A stretch of DNA of 64,000 bases from Mammaliicoccus sciuri (GCF_025561425.1 NZ_CP094824.1:1550001-1614000); one strand, 5' to 3'; numbered from the stretch's first letter, positions 48,744-57,927 are shown. Translations and numbers: made by a program. Notes: a model not told the origin generated them from the letters alone.

Positions 48744-49467
48744 ATATTGATTCTGATACTTTTTTAGAGTAATACATTGTGTTGACTAAATATAAAATAA
48801 TTAATAATGACACACTAAAGAATTGATTATTGTTTGAAGATATTGAGAATATTGATGATAATGCTATACATCCGATTATTAATTGTTGGTTCAGTGTATA
48901 AGTTTTTTGTAATGCAATTAATGTAATATATTGTTCTCCACTATCCATCATATCAATTATTTTTTCATTTAATTTTTTATCTCCTGCTTTAGGATAGTTT
49001 CGCTCTGGGTATAATTTTCTCAATTTAGATAAATGCATATAAGATATTGGTGCTGTTGCTATTAATGAAATCATCGCAATTAATAATGACATCATACTTG
49101 GTTCTTTTGTTAAATTAATGACGATATTTAGTATTGTTAGTGCTATTGTCATAATGATACCAAGCAAAATGGGTGGTTAAATTAATGTTTTTTCTAACTG
49201 TATTTCTATTTCATCTTCATTTTCTGGATTTGTTTCAAATTTTCTATATTTTCCAGCTTTTTTATAAACGTTTAATAAAATGATAAATAAAATGATTAAT
49301 ACAATTGCTAGTATAATGGCTGTAATATCAGTTTGCACAGTTGTAAGTTCAATTTCTAAAAAGTCATGTCCTTTTTTAAAAATACTTGTGAGTAAGCCAC
49401 CTACTAGACCACCGATCAGCATATATAAGATTAAGTTACCAATTAACATAATTTTATTCTTTTTCAT
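48742..49467 (-). pseudogene. DUF3169-like membrane protein gene split by an in-frame TAA
   Basis: The upstream half (96 codons from ATG 49467) has two hydrophobic segments and an acidic stretch (NPENEDEIEIQLEK), then a TAA at 49177-49179. The same frame continues through four codons to 49167 and on for 141 more, with four further hydrophobic segments, to 48742. Read through, the 241-codon product has the size and segment pattern of DUF3169 proteins. The second half lacks a ribosome site (its first start is a TTG). ATGA overlap couples it to the XRE gene. Confidence 0.6.
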
Positions 49468-49667
49468 AATTCATCCTTCTCGAATATGAAAACATCTTCA
49501 ACATTTTCTTTGAGTATTCTTGCTATTCTAACAGCAGTCAATACAGATGGCATAAAGTTATTCCGTTCTATCAAAGAAACTGTTTGTCTTGAAATACCTG
49601 CTCTTTTAGCCAATTCAGTTTGGTTAAATCCTTCCCGAGCTCTTAACTCTTTTACCCTATTTCTCAT
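49464..49667 (-). CDS. XRE-family transcriptional regulator (small)
   Basis: The 67-residue protein is a bare helix-turn-helix (FNQTELAKRAGISRQTVSLIERNNFMPSVLTAVRIA), of the YgzD/YozG type. The ATG at 49667 follows GGTGGTGG; the frame is open further upstream but without a ribosome site. Such genes are usually paired with a small membrane protein gene, as here, and probably repress their own promoter. The signal is not known. Confidence 0.85.
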   Translation of the reverse strand: MRNRVKELRAREGFNQTELAKRAGISRQTVSLIERNNFMPSVLTAVRIARILKENVEDVFIFEKDEL

Positions 49668-49872
49668 TTGACCACCACCTATATTTATAATATACATAAT
49701 TATAGTCGAAATGACAACTATGCTTGTCATTTTGTTATATATAATTGTCACAAATTCTTCGCATAAGAATACATATCATTGTTAATTTATTAAAAAGATA
49801 TTTACTTATCTATAATTATATGTGAAGATTAAATAATTACATATTTCAGAATATTTTGAAGGGGGTATTTTT

Positions 49873-51387
49873 ATGGATCATTTTGGCTTTTGGTCGATTA
49901 TTCCTCCAATTATAGCCATCATTATGGTATTACTTACGAGAAGTGTTATTGTTTCATTATTTTTAGGATTATTTTCAGGCATACTCTTGTTAACGAGTTT
50001 TCATCCAATTTCTTCTTTAAAAAAATTATTCGGAGATTATTTGTATAGCACAGTTGCGGATGAATATAATGCTGGAATTCTTATTTTATTAGTGTTTATC
50101 GGTGGCTTTGTTGCATTACTTGAGAACTCAGGTGGTGCTATGGCATTTGCGAATCGATTTATATCCGGTGCGAAAAGTCGTATCAAAATCCAACTTGCTG
50201 CTTGGTTCAGTGGTATTATTATATTCTTTTCTGAAATGGGTACACCTTTAATTGTTGGACCAATTTATGAAAGTTTATTTGATAAAGCGAAGATTTCTCG
50301 AGAAAAATTAGCTTGGATTATTGATTCAACTGCATCGCCAGTTTCAGTAATGGTACCGTTTATTGGTTGGGGCGTTTATATTATGGGGTTAATTGATACA
50401 GAATTTAAACGATTAAGTATAGATATGTCCTCATGGGATGCCTTTATGGTTTCATTACCCTACTTTATTTATCCAGTCCTTGCGGTATTAATCGTCCCTC
50501 TTATTATTTTATTAAAATTAGATTTCGGACCCATGAAATCAGCTGAGAATCGAATAATGAATACTGGTCAAATTTATTGGGACAATGCGAAACCATTAAG
50601 AGAAATTGTGGAAGTCGATAAAGATGTTGAAAATAAAAGTAAACCTATTTTAATTTGGTTACCTATCGTCATCTTAATTGTTTCATTGTTTACATTATTA
50701 GCACCAAAAGGCTTTCCATTCCAAAGTGTGGAAGGTAAAGATTTCAGAATTGCTTTAAGTTTATCCTATTTCTTTGCAGCAATTTCTATTATCTTATTAA
50801 TGTTATTTTATAAAGTTAAAACAATTAGCCAATCATTAAATATTTATACTTCTGGTATGAAAAACATGACAGATATTTTAGTTATTTTAGTATTAGCTTG
50901 GTCATTAGGCGGTGTATTAGACAAATTAGGAACGGCTAACTATATCGTTCAAGTCATCGATGGCACGATACCACCTGCTATAGTACCTGCTTTAATATTC
51001 CTAGTTGGAGCTTGTATGTCTTTCGCAAACGGAACTTCTTGGGGGACATTTGCAATTATGTTACCCCTCGCAATTCCATTAGGGTATCATTTAGACATTC
51101 CGTTAGCAGTTTGTATTGGAGCTGTTATTTCTGGAGGTATCTTCGGTGATCATAGTTCTCCAATATCAGATACGACCATATTATCATCAACAGGTGCTGG
51201 TGCTGACCATAAAGATCACAACAAGACCCAAGTACCTATTGCAATTTTTAACGGTATCATAACAATAATTGCACTACTTATAACAAGTATGATTGATTTT
51301 AAATTCACACTTATTTTAGCTATCTTATTTATGGTTTGTAGTGTCTTTATTATTAATCAAGTCCAGAAATATCGGTATAATCATTAA
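49873..51387 (+). CDS. NhaC-family Na+/H+ antiporter
   Basis: The 504-residue polytopic membrane protein has the NhaC features FSGIIIFFSEMGTPLIVGP, GACMSFANGTSWGTFAIMLPLAIP and GAVISGGIFGDHSSPISDTTILSSTGAG. Members exchange Na+ for H+, or malate/lactate with Na+. GAAGGGGG precedes the ATG. It is monocistronic, ending at a terminator shared with the glycerate kinase gene. Given the neighbouring acid-use module, a dicarboxylate role cannot be excluded. Confidence 0.88.
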   Translation: MDHFGFWSIIPPIIAIIMVLLTRSVIVSLFLGLFSGILLLTSFHPISSLKKLFGDYLYSTVADEYNAGILILLVFIGGFVALLENSGGAMAFANRFISGAKSRIKIQLAAWFSGIIIFFSEMGTPLIVGPIYESLFDKAKISREKLAWIIDSTASPVSVMVPFIGWGVYIMGLIDTEFKRLSIDMSSWDAFMVSLPYFIYPVLAVLIVPLIILLKLDFGPMKSAENRIMNTGQIYWDNAKPLREIVEVDKDVENKSKPILIWLPIVILIVSLFTLLAPKGFPFQSVEGKDFRIALSLSYFFAAISIILLMLFYKVKTISQSLNIYTSGMKNMTDILVILVLAWSLGGVLDKLGTANYIVQVIDGTIPPAIVPALIFLVGACMSFANGTSWGTFAIMLPLAIPLGYHLDIPLAVCIGAVISGGIFGDHSSPISDTTILSSTGAGADHKDHNKTQVPIAIFNGIITIIALLITSMIDFKFTLILAILFMVCSVFIINQVQKYRYNH

Positions 51388-51417
51388 AAAGAGGTGGGAT
51401 TTTTTCCACCTCTTTTT
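51386..51417. terminator. Bidirectional terminator between nhaC and glycerate kinase
   Basis: Perfect 12-bp stem AAAAAGAGGTGG / CCACCTCTTTTT (51386-51397, 51406-51417) between convergent genes. Confidence 0.9.
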
Positions 51418-51418
51418 A

Positions 51419-52555
51419 TTATTTCCATTTGAGCGCTCTAAATATTTGTTCAGTTTTTTGTTCAATGAGTTTACCACCATTATTCATAGCTTCTTCTAAA
51501 GTCATAGGACCATTTGCAATACTAAATGCTGCAGTTAATCCTTGTTCATGAAGTGCTGATAATGGCATTTCAACCGTACCACCAATTGCAATAACAGGTA
51601 TTTGATAAGATTTTGCAATTTGTGCAATTCCTGATATAACTTTACCACCAGAAGTTTGACCGTCAATTTTCCCTTCACCAGTGATAATCAAGTCTATTTC
51701 ATTTTCTTCAATAATATCTTTAAAATTCACAAAATCTACTACAAGTTCGATACCTCTTTTTAATTCAGCATTTAATAATGCTAACATACCACCTGCTGAT
51801 CCACCTGCAGCGCCAGCACCTTCTATATTGCTTATTTCTTTGCCGTTAAATGACTTAATAATATCTGCAAAATGAATAAATGATTGGTCTAGCCTCTCAA
51901 CAATTTCTGGAGTTGCACCTTTTTGAGGACCAAATATATAACTTGCACCTTGTTTACCAACGAATGGATTCGTCACATCGCAAGCAATTTCAAATTTTAC
52001 ATCATGTATTTGTAACATCACATTTGATTCATTTATCGATTCAATTTGATGAATATGTTCTGCACCTAAAGGTATATCTACTCCATTTTTATCTAGAAAT
52101 TGATAACCTAATGCTTGTAACAATCCAATACCCGCATCATTTGTAGCACTTCCACCTAAACATACAATAAAATGTTTAATACCTTTTTCAATCGCATCTT
52201 TAATAAGTAATCCAGTACCATAAGTAGTCGTATGTAATGGATTAAGTTCCTCTCGTTTAAGTAAATCAATACCTGAACTTGTTGCTAGTTCGATAATAGC
52301 TGTCTTTCCATCGCCAGTTATACCATAACTTGATTGTATAGATCTTGATAATGGATCTATACTATTAACTTCTACTACTGTTCCTTTAGTTGCTTGCACT
52401 AAATTAATCATCGTACCTTCTCCACCATCAGCCATTGGAAGAAGAAACGTTTTAGTATCAGGATCTACTGTTAAAATGCCACGTTCTATTGCTTGCGCAG
52501 CACTGAGTGCATCTATACTACCTTTAAAGGAATCTGGTGCAATTAATACTTTCAT
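51419..52555 (-). CDS. Glycerate kinase (GlxK/GarK type)
   Basis: The 378-residue kinase phosphorylates D-glycerate with ATP. Visible family motifs are IAPDSFKGSIDALSAA at the N-terminus, PMADGGEGT, CLGGSATNDAGIG and ITGEGKIDGQT. The ATG at 52555 follows AAGGTGG; an in-frame GTG four codons upstream overlaps that site. It is downstream of the DASS transporter gene in one operon and next to a tartrate/D-malate dehydrogenase, whose possible glycerate product it would consume. Confidence 0.93.
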   Translation of the reverse strand: MKVLIAPDSFKGSIDALSAAQAIERGILTVDPDTKTFLLPMADGGEGTMINLVQATKGTVVEVNSIDPLSRSIQSSYGITGDGKTAIIELATSSGIDLLKREELNPLHTTTYGTGLLIKDAIEKGIKHFIVCLGGSATNDAGIGLLQALGYQFLDKNGVDIPLGAEHIHQIESINESNVMLQIHDVKFEIACDVTNPFVGKQGASYIFGPQKGATPEIVERLDQSFIHFADIIKSFNGKEISNIEGAGAAGGSAGGMLALLNAELKRGIELVVDFVNFKDIIEENEIDLIITGEGKIDGQTSGGKVISGIAQIAKSYQIPVIAIGGTVEMPLSALHEQGLTAAFSIANGPMTLEEAMNNGGKLIEQKTEQIFRALKWK

Positions 52556-52627
52556 GAATAACGCCACCTTCTTAAGATTTCGTTCTATTTATATGTTACA
52601 GAAAAATTATAAAATTAACAGATTTAA

Positions 52628-53899
52628 TTAATAAAATGGGAAGAATATTGGTAACAGAATCATCGAAACAATGATAGATAAAATAATAAGTGGGATACCC
52701 GCGATAGCATAGTCTTCAAACTTAAATCCTCCAAGACCATAAACCATTGTATTGGCAGGCATTCCAATCGGTGTCGCAAATGCTAATGAACCACCAATTA
52801 CAGTCGCCATTAATACAGCGCTAGGATCTGCCCCCATAGCATTTGCAATAGAAATACTAATTGGAACTAATGATGCAGTTGTTGCCGTATTAGACATAAA
52901 ATTCGTCATAGTAGCAGACAACACGAGTATAACAAATAATAATACATACGGTGATGGGTCTTTACCTAATGTACTCATTAATGAACTGGCTATTACCTTT
53001 CCTGCACCAGATACTTGAATAGCATTTGCTAAAGCAAGTGAACCTACAAATAACAGTATCGTATTCATATCTATTGATCTCATTGCCTTTTTCTCTGGAA
53101 TAACTCTCGTTGCTATTAATACTAAAGCGCCAATCCATGCAGAAACATGCAACTCAATACCTATTTGCTGTTCGAAAATCATTGCAATAACGGTTAAAAT
53201 CAATACACCTAAAGACATAACTTGTTTCCATTTTGGAACTTTTGAATAGTCAACTTCTTGGGCATATATTGAATCTTCTTCAAGCTCGACTTCTTCTCTT
53301 TTTGGTAATAATTTATGTCCAATTAAAGTGAAATATATTATACCGATAATCAGAATTGGTAACCCTACTTTTGCATATTCAAAAAATCCAAATCCGTCAC
53401 CTATTTGTTTTAGCTCTGATTGTGCAATCATGTTACCAGGTGTACCAATTAAACTTAAGTTACCACCCATCGCAGCTGCAAAAACTAATGGTAATAGTAA
53501 AGTAGATCTTGAGAAACTGGATTTCGCTGCGATACCAATTACAACTGGTATTAAAACTGCTGCTGTACCTGTATTAGAAAGTATCCCTGACATTAAACCA
53601 GTTATTAACATAACAGAAATAATTAATTGTCTTTCAGTTTTAGCAAACTTAGTGACGATTCCCCCTATTTTTTGAGCCATTCCTGTTTCGAAAAACGCAC
53701 CGCCAACAATAAACATAGCCATAAATAATAGCACATTACTATCGACAAATCCTGCAAAGGCTTCTTCAGGTTTAAGTACGCCTGTAATGACTAATCCAAT
53801 TGCGACGATCATCGCAGTTACTGCTAACGGTATCTTTTCCCAAGCAAACATAACTATTGCAAACACTAAAAATATTAAAGTAATTATTGAACTATCCAT
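52628..53899 (-). CDS. DASS/SLC13-family anion transporter
   Basis: The 423-residue membrane protein has about twelve segments and the paired SNT-type motifs of the DASS family: SGILSNTGTAAVLIP and TNFMSNTATTASLVP, with GTPGNMI and PIGMPANTM after each. These form the substrate and Na+ sites for dicarboxylates. By context it probably imports D-malate or tartrate. The ATG at 53899 follows AAGGGGTG. It is the first gene of an operon with glycerate kinase. Confidence 0.9.
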   Translation of the reverse strand: MDSSIITLIFLVFAIVMFAWEKIPLAVTAMIVAIGLVITGVLKPEEAFAGFVDSNVLLFMAMFIVGGAFFETGMAQKIGGIVTKFAKTERQLIISVMLITGLMSGILSNTGTAAVLIPVVIGIAAKSSFSRSTLLLPLVFAAAMGGNLSLIGTPGNMIAQSELKQIGDGFGFFEYAKVGLPILIIGIIYFTLIGHKLLPKREEVELEEDSIYAQEVDYSKVPKWKQVMSLGVLILTVIAMIFEQQIGIELHVSAWIGALVLIATRVIPEKKAMRSIDMNTILLFVGSLALANAIQVSGAGKVIASSLMSTLGKDPSPYVLLFVILVLSATMTNFMSNTATTASLVPISISIANAMGADPSAVLMATVIGGSLAFATPIGMPANTMVYGLGGFKFEDYAIAGIPLIILSIIVSMILLPIFFPFY

Positions 53900-53923
53900 A
53901 CTAAACACCCCTTATTTCAAAAT

Positions 53924-53939
53924 TTGATAGCGTTTTCAT
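53924..53939 (-). promoter_or_regulatory. cre site (CcpA) in the transporter leader
   Basis: On the minus strand ATGAAAACGCTATCAA matches the cre consensus WTGNAARCGNWWWCAW at every position. It lies between the -10 and the start codon, where CcpA would block elongation when sugar is plentiful. Confidence 0.88.
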
Positions 53940-53946
53940 TTCAATC

Positions 53947-53975
53947 ATCGTACATTAATGTATACATTAAGTCAA
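53947..53975 (-). promoter_or_regulatory. Transporter operon promoter with GTATAC operator in the spacer
   Basis: On the minus strand TTGACT (53970-53975) and TACGAT (53947-53952) are 17 bp apart. The spacer is almost wholly the perfect 16-bp palindrome TTAATGTATACATTAA (53955-53970). This is the likely operator of the GntR/FCD protein encoded at 55278. Confidence 0.82.
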
Positions 53976-54011
53976 TAAATTAGTGAAATATTTTTCTTTT
54001 TAGGTTATATA

Positions 54012-54040
54012 TTGACATTAACGTATACATTATTTAATAA
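54012..54040 (+). promoter_or_regulatory. Dehydrogenase promoter with GTATAC operator in the spacer
   Basis: TTGACA (54012-54017) is followed by TAACGTATACATTA (54019-54032), one mismatch from the palindrome on the other side. The -10 is weak (TTTAAT at 54033 or TAATAA at 54035). Confidence 0.75.
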
Positions 54041-54075
54041 TGGATGTATCACAAAGAAACAGGAGGTTATTTATC

Positions 54076-55170
54076 ATGTCACAACAAAAAACATTTAAAA
54101 TTGCTGTCATTCCAGGTGATGGTATTGGTAAAGAAGTTATTAACGAAGGGGTTCGAGTATTAGATCATTTAGCAGAGCAATCCAATAATCAATTTTCATT
54201 TGATTTTGATTACTTCCCTTGGGGATGTGAATACTATTTAGAAAATGGTCGCATGATGGCTGAAGATGGATTAGAAACATTAAAAGACTATGATGCTATA
54301 TACTTTGGAGCCGTTGGTTTCCCGAATGTCCCTGACCATATTAGTTTATGGGGCTTGAGAATCGCTATATGTCAAGGTTTTGACCAGTGGGCAAATATTC
54401 GTCCAGTTGAATTTTTACCAGGTGTTCAAAGTAAATTAAATCATCCTGATGTTGAATCTTTAAATTGGGTACTCATTCGTGAAAATTCTGAAGGTGAATA
54501 TTCAGGTGTTGGTGGTCGTAACTTTACTGGTAGAGGTGAAGGAAATGAAGTAGCCGTTCAATCTTCTTTATTTACTGAAAAAGGCTGTGAACGTGTAATT
54601 AGATATGCTTTTGAAACTACAAAAAAACGCAAACGTAAAAAAGTAACAAGTGTTACTAAAAGTAATGCGCAACAATATGGGATGGTATTATGGGATGATG
54701 TATTTAAACGCGTGAGCAAAGAATATCCTGATGTTGAAACTGATCAATGGTTAGTTGATGCTATGGCTGCAAACTTTGTGTTACATCCAGAAGATTTAGA
54801 AGTCGTAGTTGCATCTAACTTATTAGCAGATATATTATCTGACTTAGGTAGTGCATTAGCAGGCAGTTTAGGTATTGCAGCAAGTGCAAACTTAAATCCA
54901 GATCGTCGTTATCCAAGTATGTTTGAATCAGTACATGGTTCTGCACCGGATATTGCAGGTAAAGGTATCGCAAACCCTATTGGAGCTATTGGTAGTGCAG
55001 CATTAATGTTAGATCATTTAGGATTAAAAGAAGAAGCAAATCAAGTTAATGAAGCTATTAAAAAAGCGACAGGTTCTGGCGCACTTACAATAGATATAGG
55101 TGGTAATACAACAACTAAAGAAATGGCAGATTCAATAATTGAGAATTTACATTCGAATGTGAAACAATAA
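54076..55170 (+). CDS. Tartrate / D-malate dehydrogenase (decarboxylating)
   Basis: The 364-residue enzyme of the isocitrate/isopropylmalate dehydrogenase family has IAVIPGDGIGKEV, the substrate-binding RENSEGEYSG, the catalytic Lys region TKSNAQQYGM and SVHGSAPDIAGKG. The N-terminal half (FGAVGFPNVPDHISLWGLRI) is that of TtuC/DmlA rather than LeuB. It oxidises and decarboxylates D-malate to pyruvate, or acts on tartrate with glycerate possible from the meso form. The ATG at 54076 follows AGGAGG. Neighbours support use of a hydroxy-diacid. Confidence 0.9.
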   Translation: MSQQKTFKIAVIPGDGIGKEVINEGVRVLDHLAEQSNNQFSFDFDYFPWGCEYYLENGRMMAEDGLETLKDYDAIYFGAVGFPNVPDHISLWGLRIAICQGFDQWANIRPVEFLPGVQSKLNHPDVESLNWVLIRENSEGEYSGVGGRNFTGRGEGNEVAVQSSLFTEKGCERVIRYAFETTKKRKRKKVTSVTKSNAQQYGMVLWDDVFKRVSKEYPDVETDQWLVDAMAANFVLHPEDLEVVVASNLLADILSDLGSALAGSLGIAASANLNPDRRYPSMFESVHGSAPDIAGKGIANPIGAIGSAALMLDHLGLKEEANQVNEAIKKATGSGALTIDIGGNTTTKEMADSIIENLHSNVKQ

Positions 55171-55198
55171 TTTTATTCGTAATCATTTTATATAACCG

Positions 55199-55252
55199 CA
55201 CGTCTTTCTGTTATAATGAGAGAAACTCATTTTAAGAAAGACGTGTTTTTTT
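55199..55252 (+). terminator. Terminator between dehydrogenase and GntR gene
   Basis: CACGTCTTTCT (55199-55209) pairs with AGAAAGACGTG (55235-55245), followed by T7. The loop contains TTATAATG, which could be a -10 for the regulator gene. Confidence 0.85.
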
Positions 55253-55277
55253 ATTATTTGAATGAGGAGGATACGAC

Positions 55278-55985
55278 ATGTCAGAAGAACAGCAAATTGA
55301 GTATGATTCTTTAAAAGGAAAACTTCTAGACATCGCTAAACAGTTAGATGAACAGCGATTACCTATTCGTGCTTATCATATATTACGTATTGCGATTAAA
55401 AATTTAATTCTCGAGCCTGGTCAAACAATTTTAGAAAGAGAAATTGCTGAAGCTTTGGAAATGAGTCGTACACCTATTAGAGAAGCTTTAGTAAGATTAC
55501 AAACTGAAGGATTACTAACTTTAATTCCGAGGCGTGGCTTTCATATCAATCCGATAAAAAAGCATGATTTGAAGGAAATTTATGAAATCACTGAAACATT
55601 AGATGGTTTGGCAGTAGAATTAGCGACAACTAAAGTGACAGAAGAAAATATAGAACATTTAAAGCATTTAATTGTATTACAGCAAGAACAACTTGAACAG
55701 AATAATTTATACGAATGGTCTATATTAGATGATCAATTCCATGCGGATTTAATTAGTTTTGCTAATAATACTCGCTTAAGTAGCGTTATTAATATACATG
55801 CAGACCAATTATTTAGAGCTAGACTATTTACGATCAATGATCGACCTGTTCCGTATCAATCTATCGTTGAACATAAAGCCATTATTGCATGCATAGAAGC
55901 GAAGGATAAGCATGCAGCACGATTAGCAATGCAATCTCACAGAAAAAGATCGTGGGGAGAAATTGTTAATTCATTAAATGACTAG
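55278..55985 (+). CDS. GntR-family regulator, FadR/FCD subfamily
   Basis: The 235-residue protein has an N-terminal winged helix (LEREIAEALEMSRTPIREALVRLQTEGLL) and a C-terminal FCD domain. Metal- or ligand-binding residues are visible as DDQFHADL, VEHKAI and SHRKR. FCD proteins sense organic acids. It is the obvious candidate to bind the two GTATAC palindromes at 53955 and 54019, controlling both arms of the module. GAGGAGG precedes the ATG. Confidence 0.92.
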   Translation: MSEEQQIEYDSLKGKLLDIAKQLDEQRLPIRAYHILRIAIKNLILEPGQTILEREIAEALEMSRTPIREALVRLQTEGLLTLIPRRGFHINPIKKHDLKEIYEITETLDGLAVELATTKVTEENIEHLKHLIVLQQEQLEQNNLYEWSILDDQFHADLISFANNTRLSSVINIHADQLFRARLFTINDRPVPYQSIVEHKAIIACIEAKDKHAARLAMQSHRKRSWGEIVNSLND

Positions 55986-55988
55986 ATT

Positions 55989-56031
55989 AAAAAACCATAA
56001 ACTTTACTCAAATATTGTTTATGGTTTTTCT
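55989..56031 (+). terminator. Terminator after the GntR gene
   Basis: AAAAAACCATAAAC (55989-56002) with GTTTATGGTTTTT, T-rich tail. Confidence 0.85.
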
Positions 56032-56043
56032 TTATACTTTATT

Positions 56044-56454
56044 TTATTGATGAGTATACGTTAAATCCCAACTGATACCAAATTTATCAACTACTTTTGC
56101 ATATGTCTGACCCCAGAATGTTTGTCCAAGTTCCATTTGAACTTGTCCATCTTCTTTAAAGATATTATAAACTTCATTAATTTGTTCTTCTGTTTCAAAT
56201 TCTAAAACAATATATATATTGTGATTCTTATGAAGTGAATCATCATTTGGTATATCAGAAAACATAAATAAATGACCATTAACTTCTAATTGTGCATGTA
56301 TAATTCTATTAGGATCTTCGGAGGCATCTACACCTGCGTCACCATAAGTTTGTGATTCTCTTACGCTTCCATCTAAGGCTTCACTATAAAACGCTAACGC
56401 TTCTTCGCAAGTTCCGTTAAAGTAAAGATAAGGTGTAACTTGTTTAATCACCAT
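56044..56454 (-). CDS. VOC superfamily protein (PhnB/YjdN-like)
   Basis: The 136-residue protein has the glyoxalase/dioxygenase fold of PhnB-like proteins: TPYLYFNGTCEEALAFY at the start and FGISWDL at the end. Those proteins are of unknown activity. The ATG follows GGGGAG at 6 bases. Confidence 0.85.
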   Translation of the reverse strand: MVIKQVTPYLYFNGTCEEALAFYSEALDGSVRESQTYGDAGVDASEDPNRIIHAQLEVNGHLFMFSDIPNDDSLHKNHNIYIVLEFETEEQINEVYNIFKEDGQVQMELGQTFWGQTYAKVVDKFGISWDLTYTHQ

Positions 56455-56567
56455 GCACCACTCCCCGTATTTGATTGTTAATCAAAATAAGTATATAAAT
56501 GTGCAAAGAGTTTGTCAAATATTAATAATATTTACATTTTAAACACAAAATGATTATTTATTATATT

Positions 56568-57788
56568 TCAGTTATGATTAATTAGATGATGATTACTTTC
56601 TTCTTGTCTACTATATGAGTTATTGACACTCATTTCATTAGTAAGCAACACTAATGCTTCATCACGTTCTCGCTCAAATGTATCTATAAATAAATTCAGT
56701 TCACGAGCTCGTTCTGGCACGAGTTGTGTTAGTGAAATACTTAATGCTGAATACTTCTCCTGCTTATCACTTAACTGTTCTGTAAAACTCCAGATTACTC
56801 TAAATATATCCATCGTAATATTCGTGCCGTCTTTTAAAGTGTAAGATTTAGAGATTGTATTGGCATTACTTTTCAGTGAAAAAGCAATTGTCTTAACTAA
56901 TAAATTTCTAGATCTTAATTGTTTCGTTAATCGTTCCACTTGTTGAAGAATGATTTCTTTCATCTCATAATATTGGTATTGTTTTTCAAGCGCGACTTCA
57001 CATTTAATGTCTGGATTATAAATTCTATGTGTTTCACGTACGATATTAGTATCTATACCATTACTGATTAAATTCAATTCCTTACCCATAGCGCCATATA
57101 ATTGCGTTAATTTATTAACTGGATAGCGCGCTAAGTCTCCAACAGTATATAAACCAAGTTCATTTAGTTCATTTTCTAACCGATCATTTATCCCCCACAC
57201 TTTATGCAATGGATGTATCGGCCACACTTTATCTCTTATATCGCTATAATTTAATAATCCAATTAATTGTTCATGTTGGTAAGACTCATTATCTAAAGCC
57301 AACTTGCTTAACAACATGTTTGGTCCAATACCTATATGACAATTCAATTGCGTTTCCTGTTCTATTTCAGTTCGGATCCTTGCAGCAAATTCAATTGGAC
57401 TATCACAATATTGCTTATAATAATCTGTCACATCAATAAAAATGTCATCTACACGCTGTTGTTGGATATCTTCTGCATGTACATATTTAAGTAATACTTT
57501 ATAAATAGCATTTGCATAGTTTATATACTGTTTCATATTTGGATTGATGATAAAGATATCATTTCTATGTGGTATTTCAAATAGTCTTGAACCAGTCTTG
57601 ATTCCTAATTCTTGTAACGGCTCAGTAGCAGAAATAACGATAGCTCCTTGCCTTTTCGTATCAGAAATAACAGCTAATTTATATTCATTTGGGTTAATAC
57701 CTTTAGAAACACATGACACATTTGCAAAAAAATTATGATGACTTAAACATAAAATATATCTCTCTTGGAAATCACTGTAATTGTACAT
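56568..57788 (-). CDS. Y-family DNA polymerase homologue (UmuC/DinB-like) with altered active site
   Basis: The 406-residue protein aligns over the palm, fingers, thumb and little-finger parts of Y-family polymerases (GIKTGSRLFEIP; CHIGIGPNMLLSKLA; VWGINDRLENELNELGLYTVGDLA). Motif I reads ILCLSHHNFFANV where a metal-binding Asp is expected in place of the Ser (ILCID in relatives), and motif III reads VDDIFIDV instead of .DE. It may therefore be weak or inactive. The ATG at 57788 follows GGGAGGTGA. An SOS box lies upstream. Confidence 0.87.
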   Translation of the reverse strand: MYNYSDFQERYILCLSHHNFFANVSCVSKGINPNEYKLAVISDTKRQGAIVISATEPLQELGIKTGSRLFEIPHRNDIFIINPNMKQYINYANAIYKVLLKYVHAEDIQQQRVDDIFIDVTDYYKQYCDSPIEFAARIRTEIEQETQLNCHIGIGPNMLLSKLALDNESYQHEQLIGLLNYSDIRDKVWPIHPLHKVWGINDRLENELNELGLYTVGDLARYPVNKLTQLYGAMGKELNLISNGIDTNIVRETHRIYNPDIKCEVALEKQYQYYEMKEIILQQVERLTKQLRSRNLLVKTIAFSLKSNANTISKSYTLKDGTNITMDIFRVIWSFTEQLSDKQEKYSALSISLTQLVPERARELNLFIDTFERERDEALVLLTNEMSVNNSYSRQEESNHHLINHN

Positions 57789-57812
57789 CACATCACCTCC
57801 CAGAACATTTGT

Positions 57813-57841
57813 TTGTATTATTATATACGAACACGTGTTCT
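57813..57841 (-). promoter_or_regulatory. LexA (SOS) box and a weaker second half-site
   Basis: CGAACACGTGTTCT (57828-57841) is a near-perfect Gram-positive SOS box with the palindrome GAACACGTGTTC. GAACATTTGTTT (57813-57824) next to it matches all but one base of GAACNNNNGTTC. Both lie just before the Y-polymerase gene, so LexA control is likely. Confidence 0.85.
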
Positions 57842-57860
57842 ATTTCAAGAGATTTATTTA

Positions 57861-57918
57861 TCAAAATAAAAAAGTCCTACAAAGCATTAACCTCTTATAG
57901 GTCAACTTTGTAAGACTT
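57861..57918 (-). terminator. Terminator after the Spo0M-like gene
   Basis: AAGTCCTACAAAG (57872-57884) pairs with CTTTGTAAGACTT (57906-57918), one mismatch; T7 on the minus strand. Confidence 0.82.
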
Positions 57919-57927
57919 CGTTATAAG

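Noticed and set aside
48529-48750. 73-codon open frame after tyrA
   Set aside because: It runs through the tyrA terminator, a repeat patch and a palindrome, has no ribosome site and no protein-like composition.
51880-52146. 88-codon plus-strand frame
   Set aside because: Antisense to glycerate kinase, with no supporting signals.
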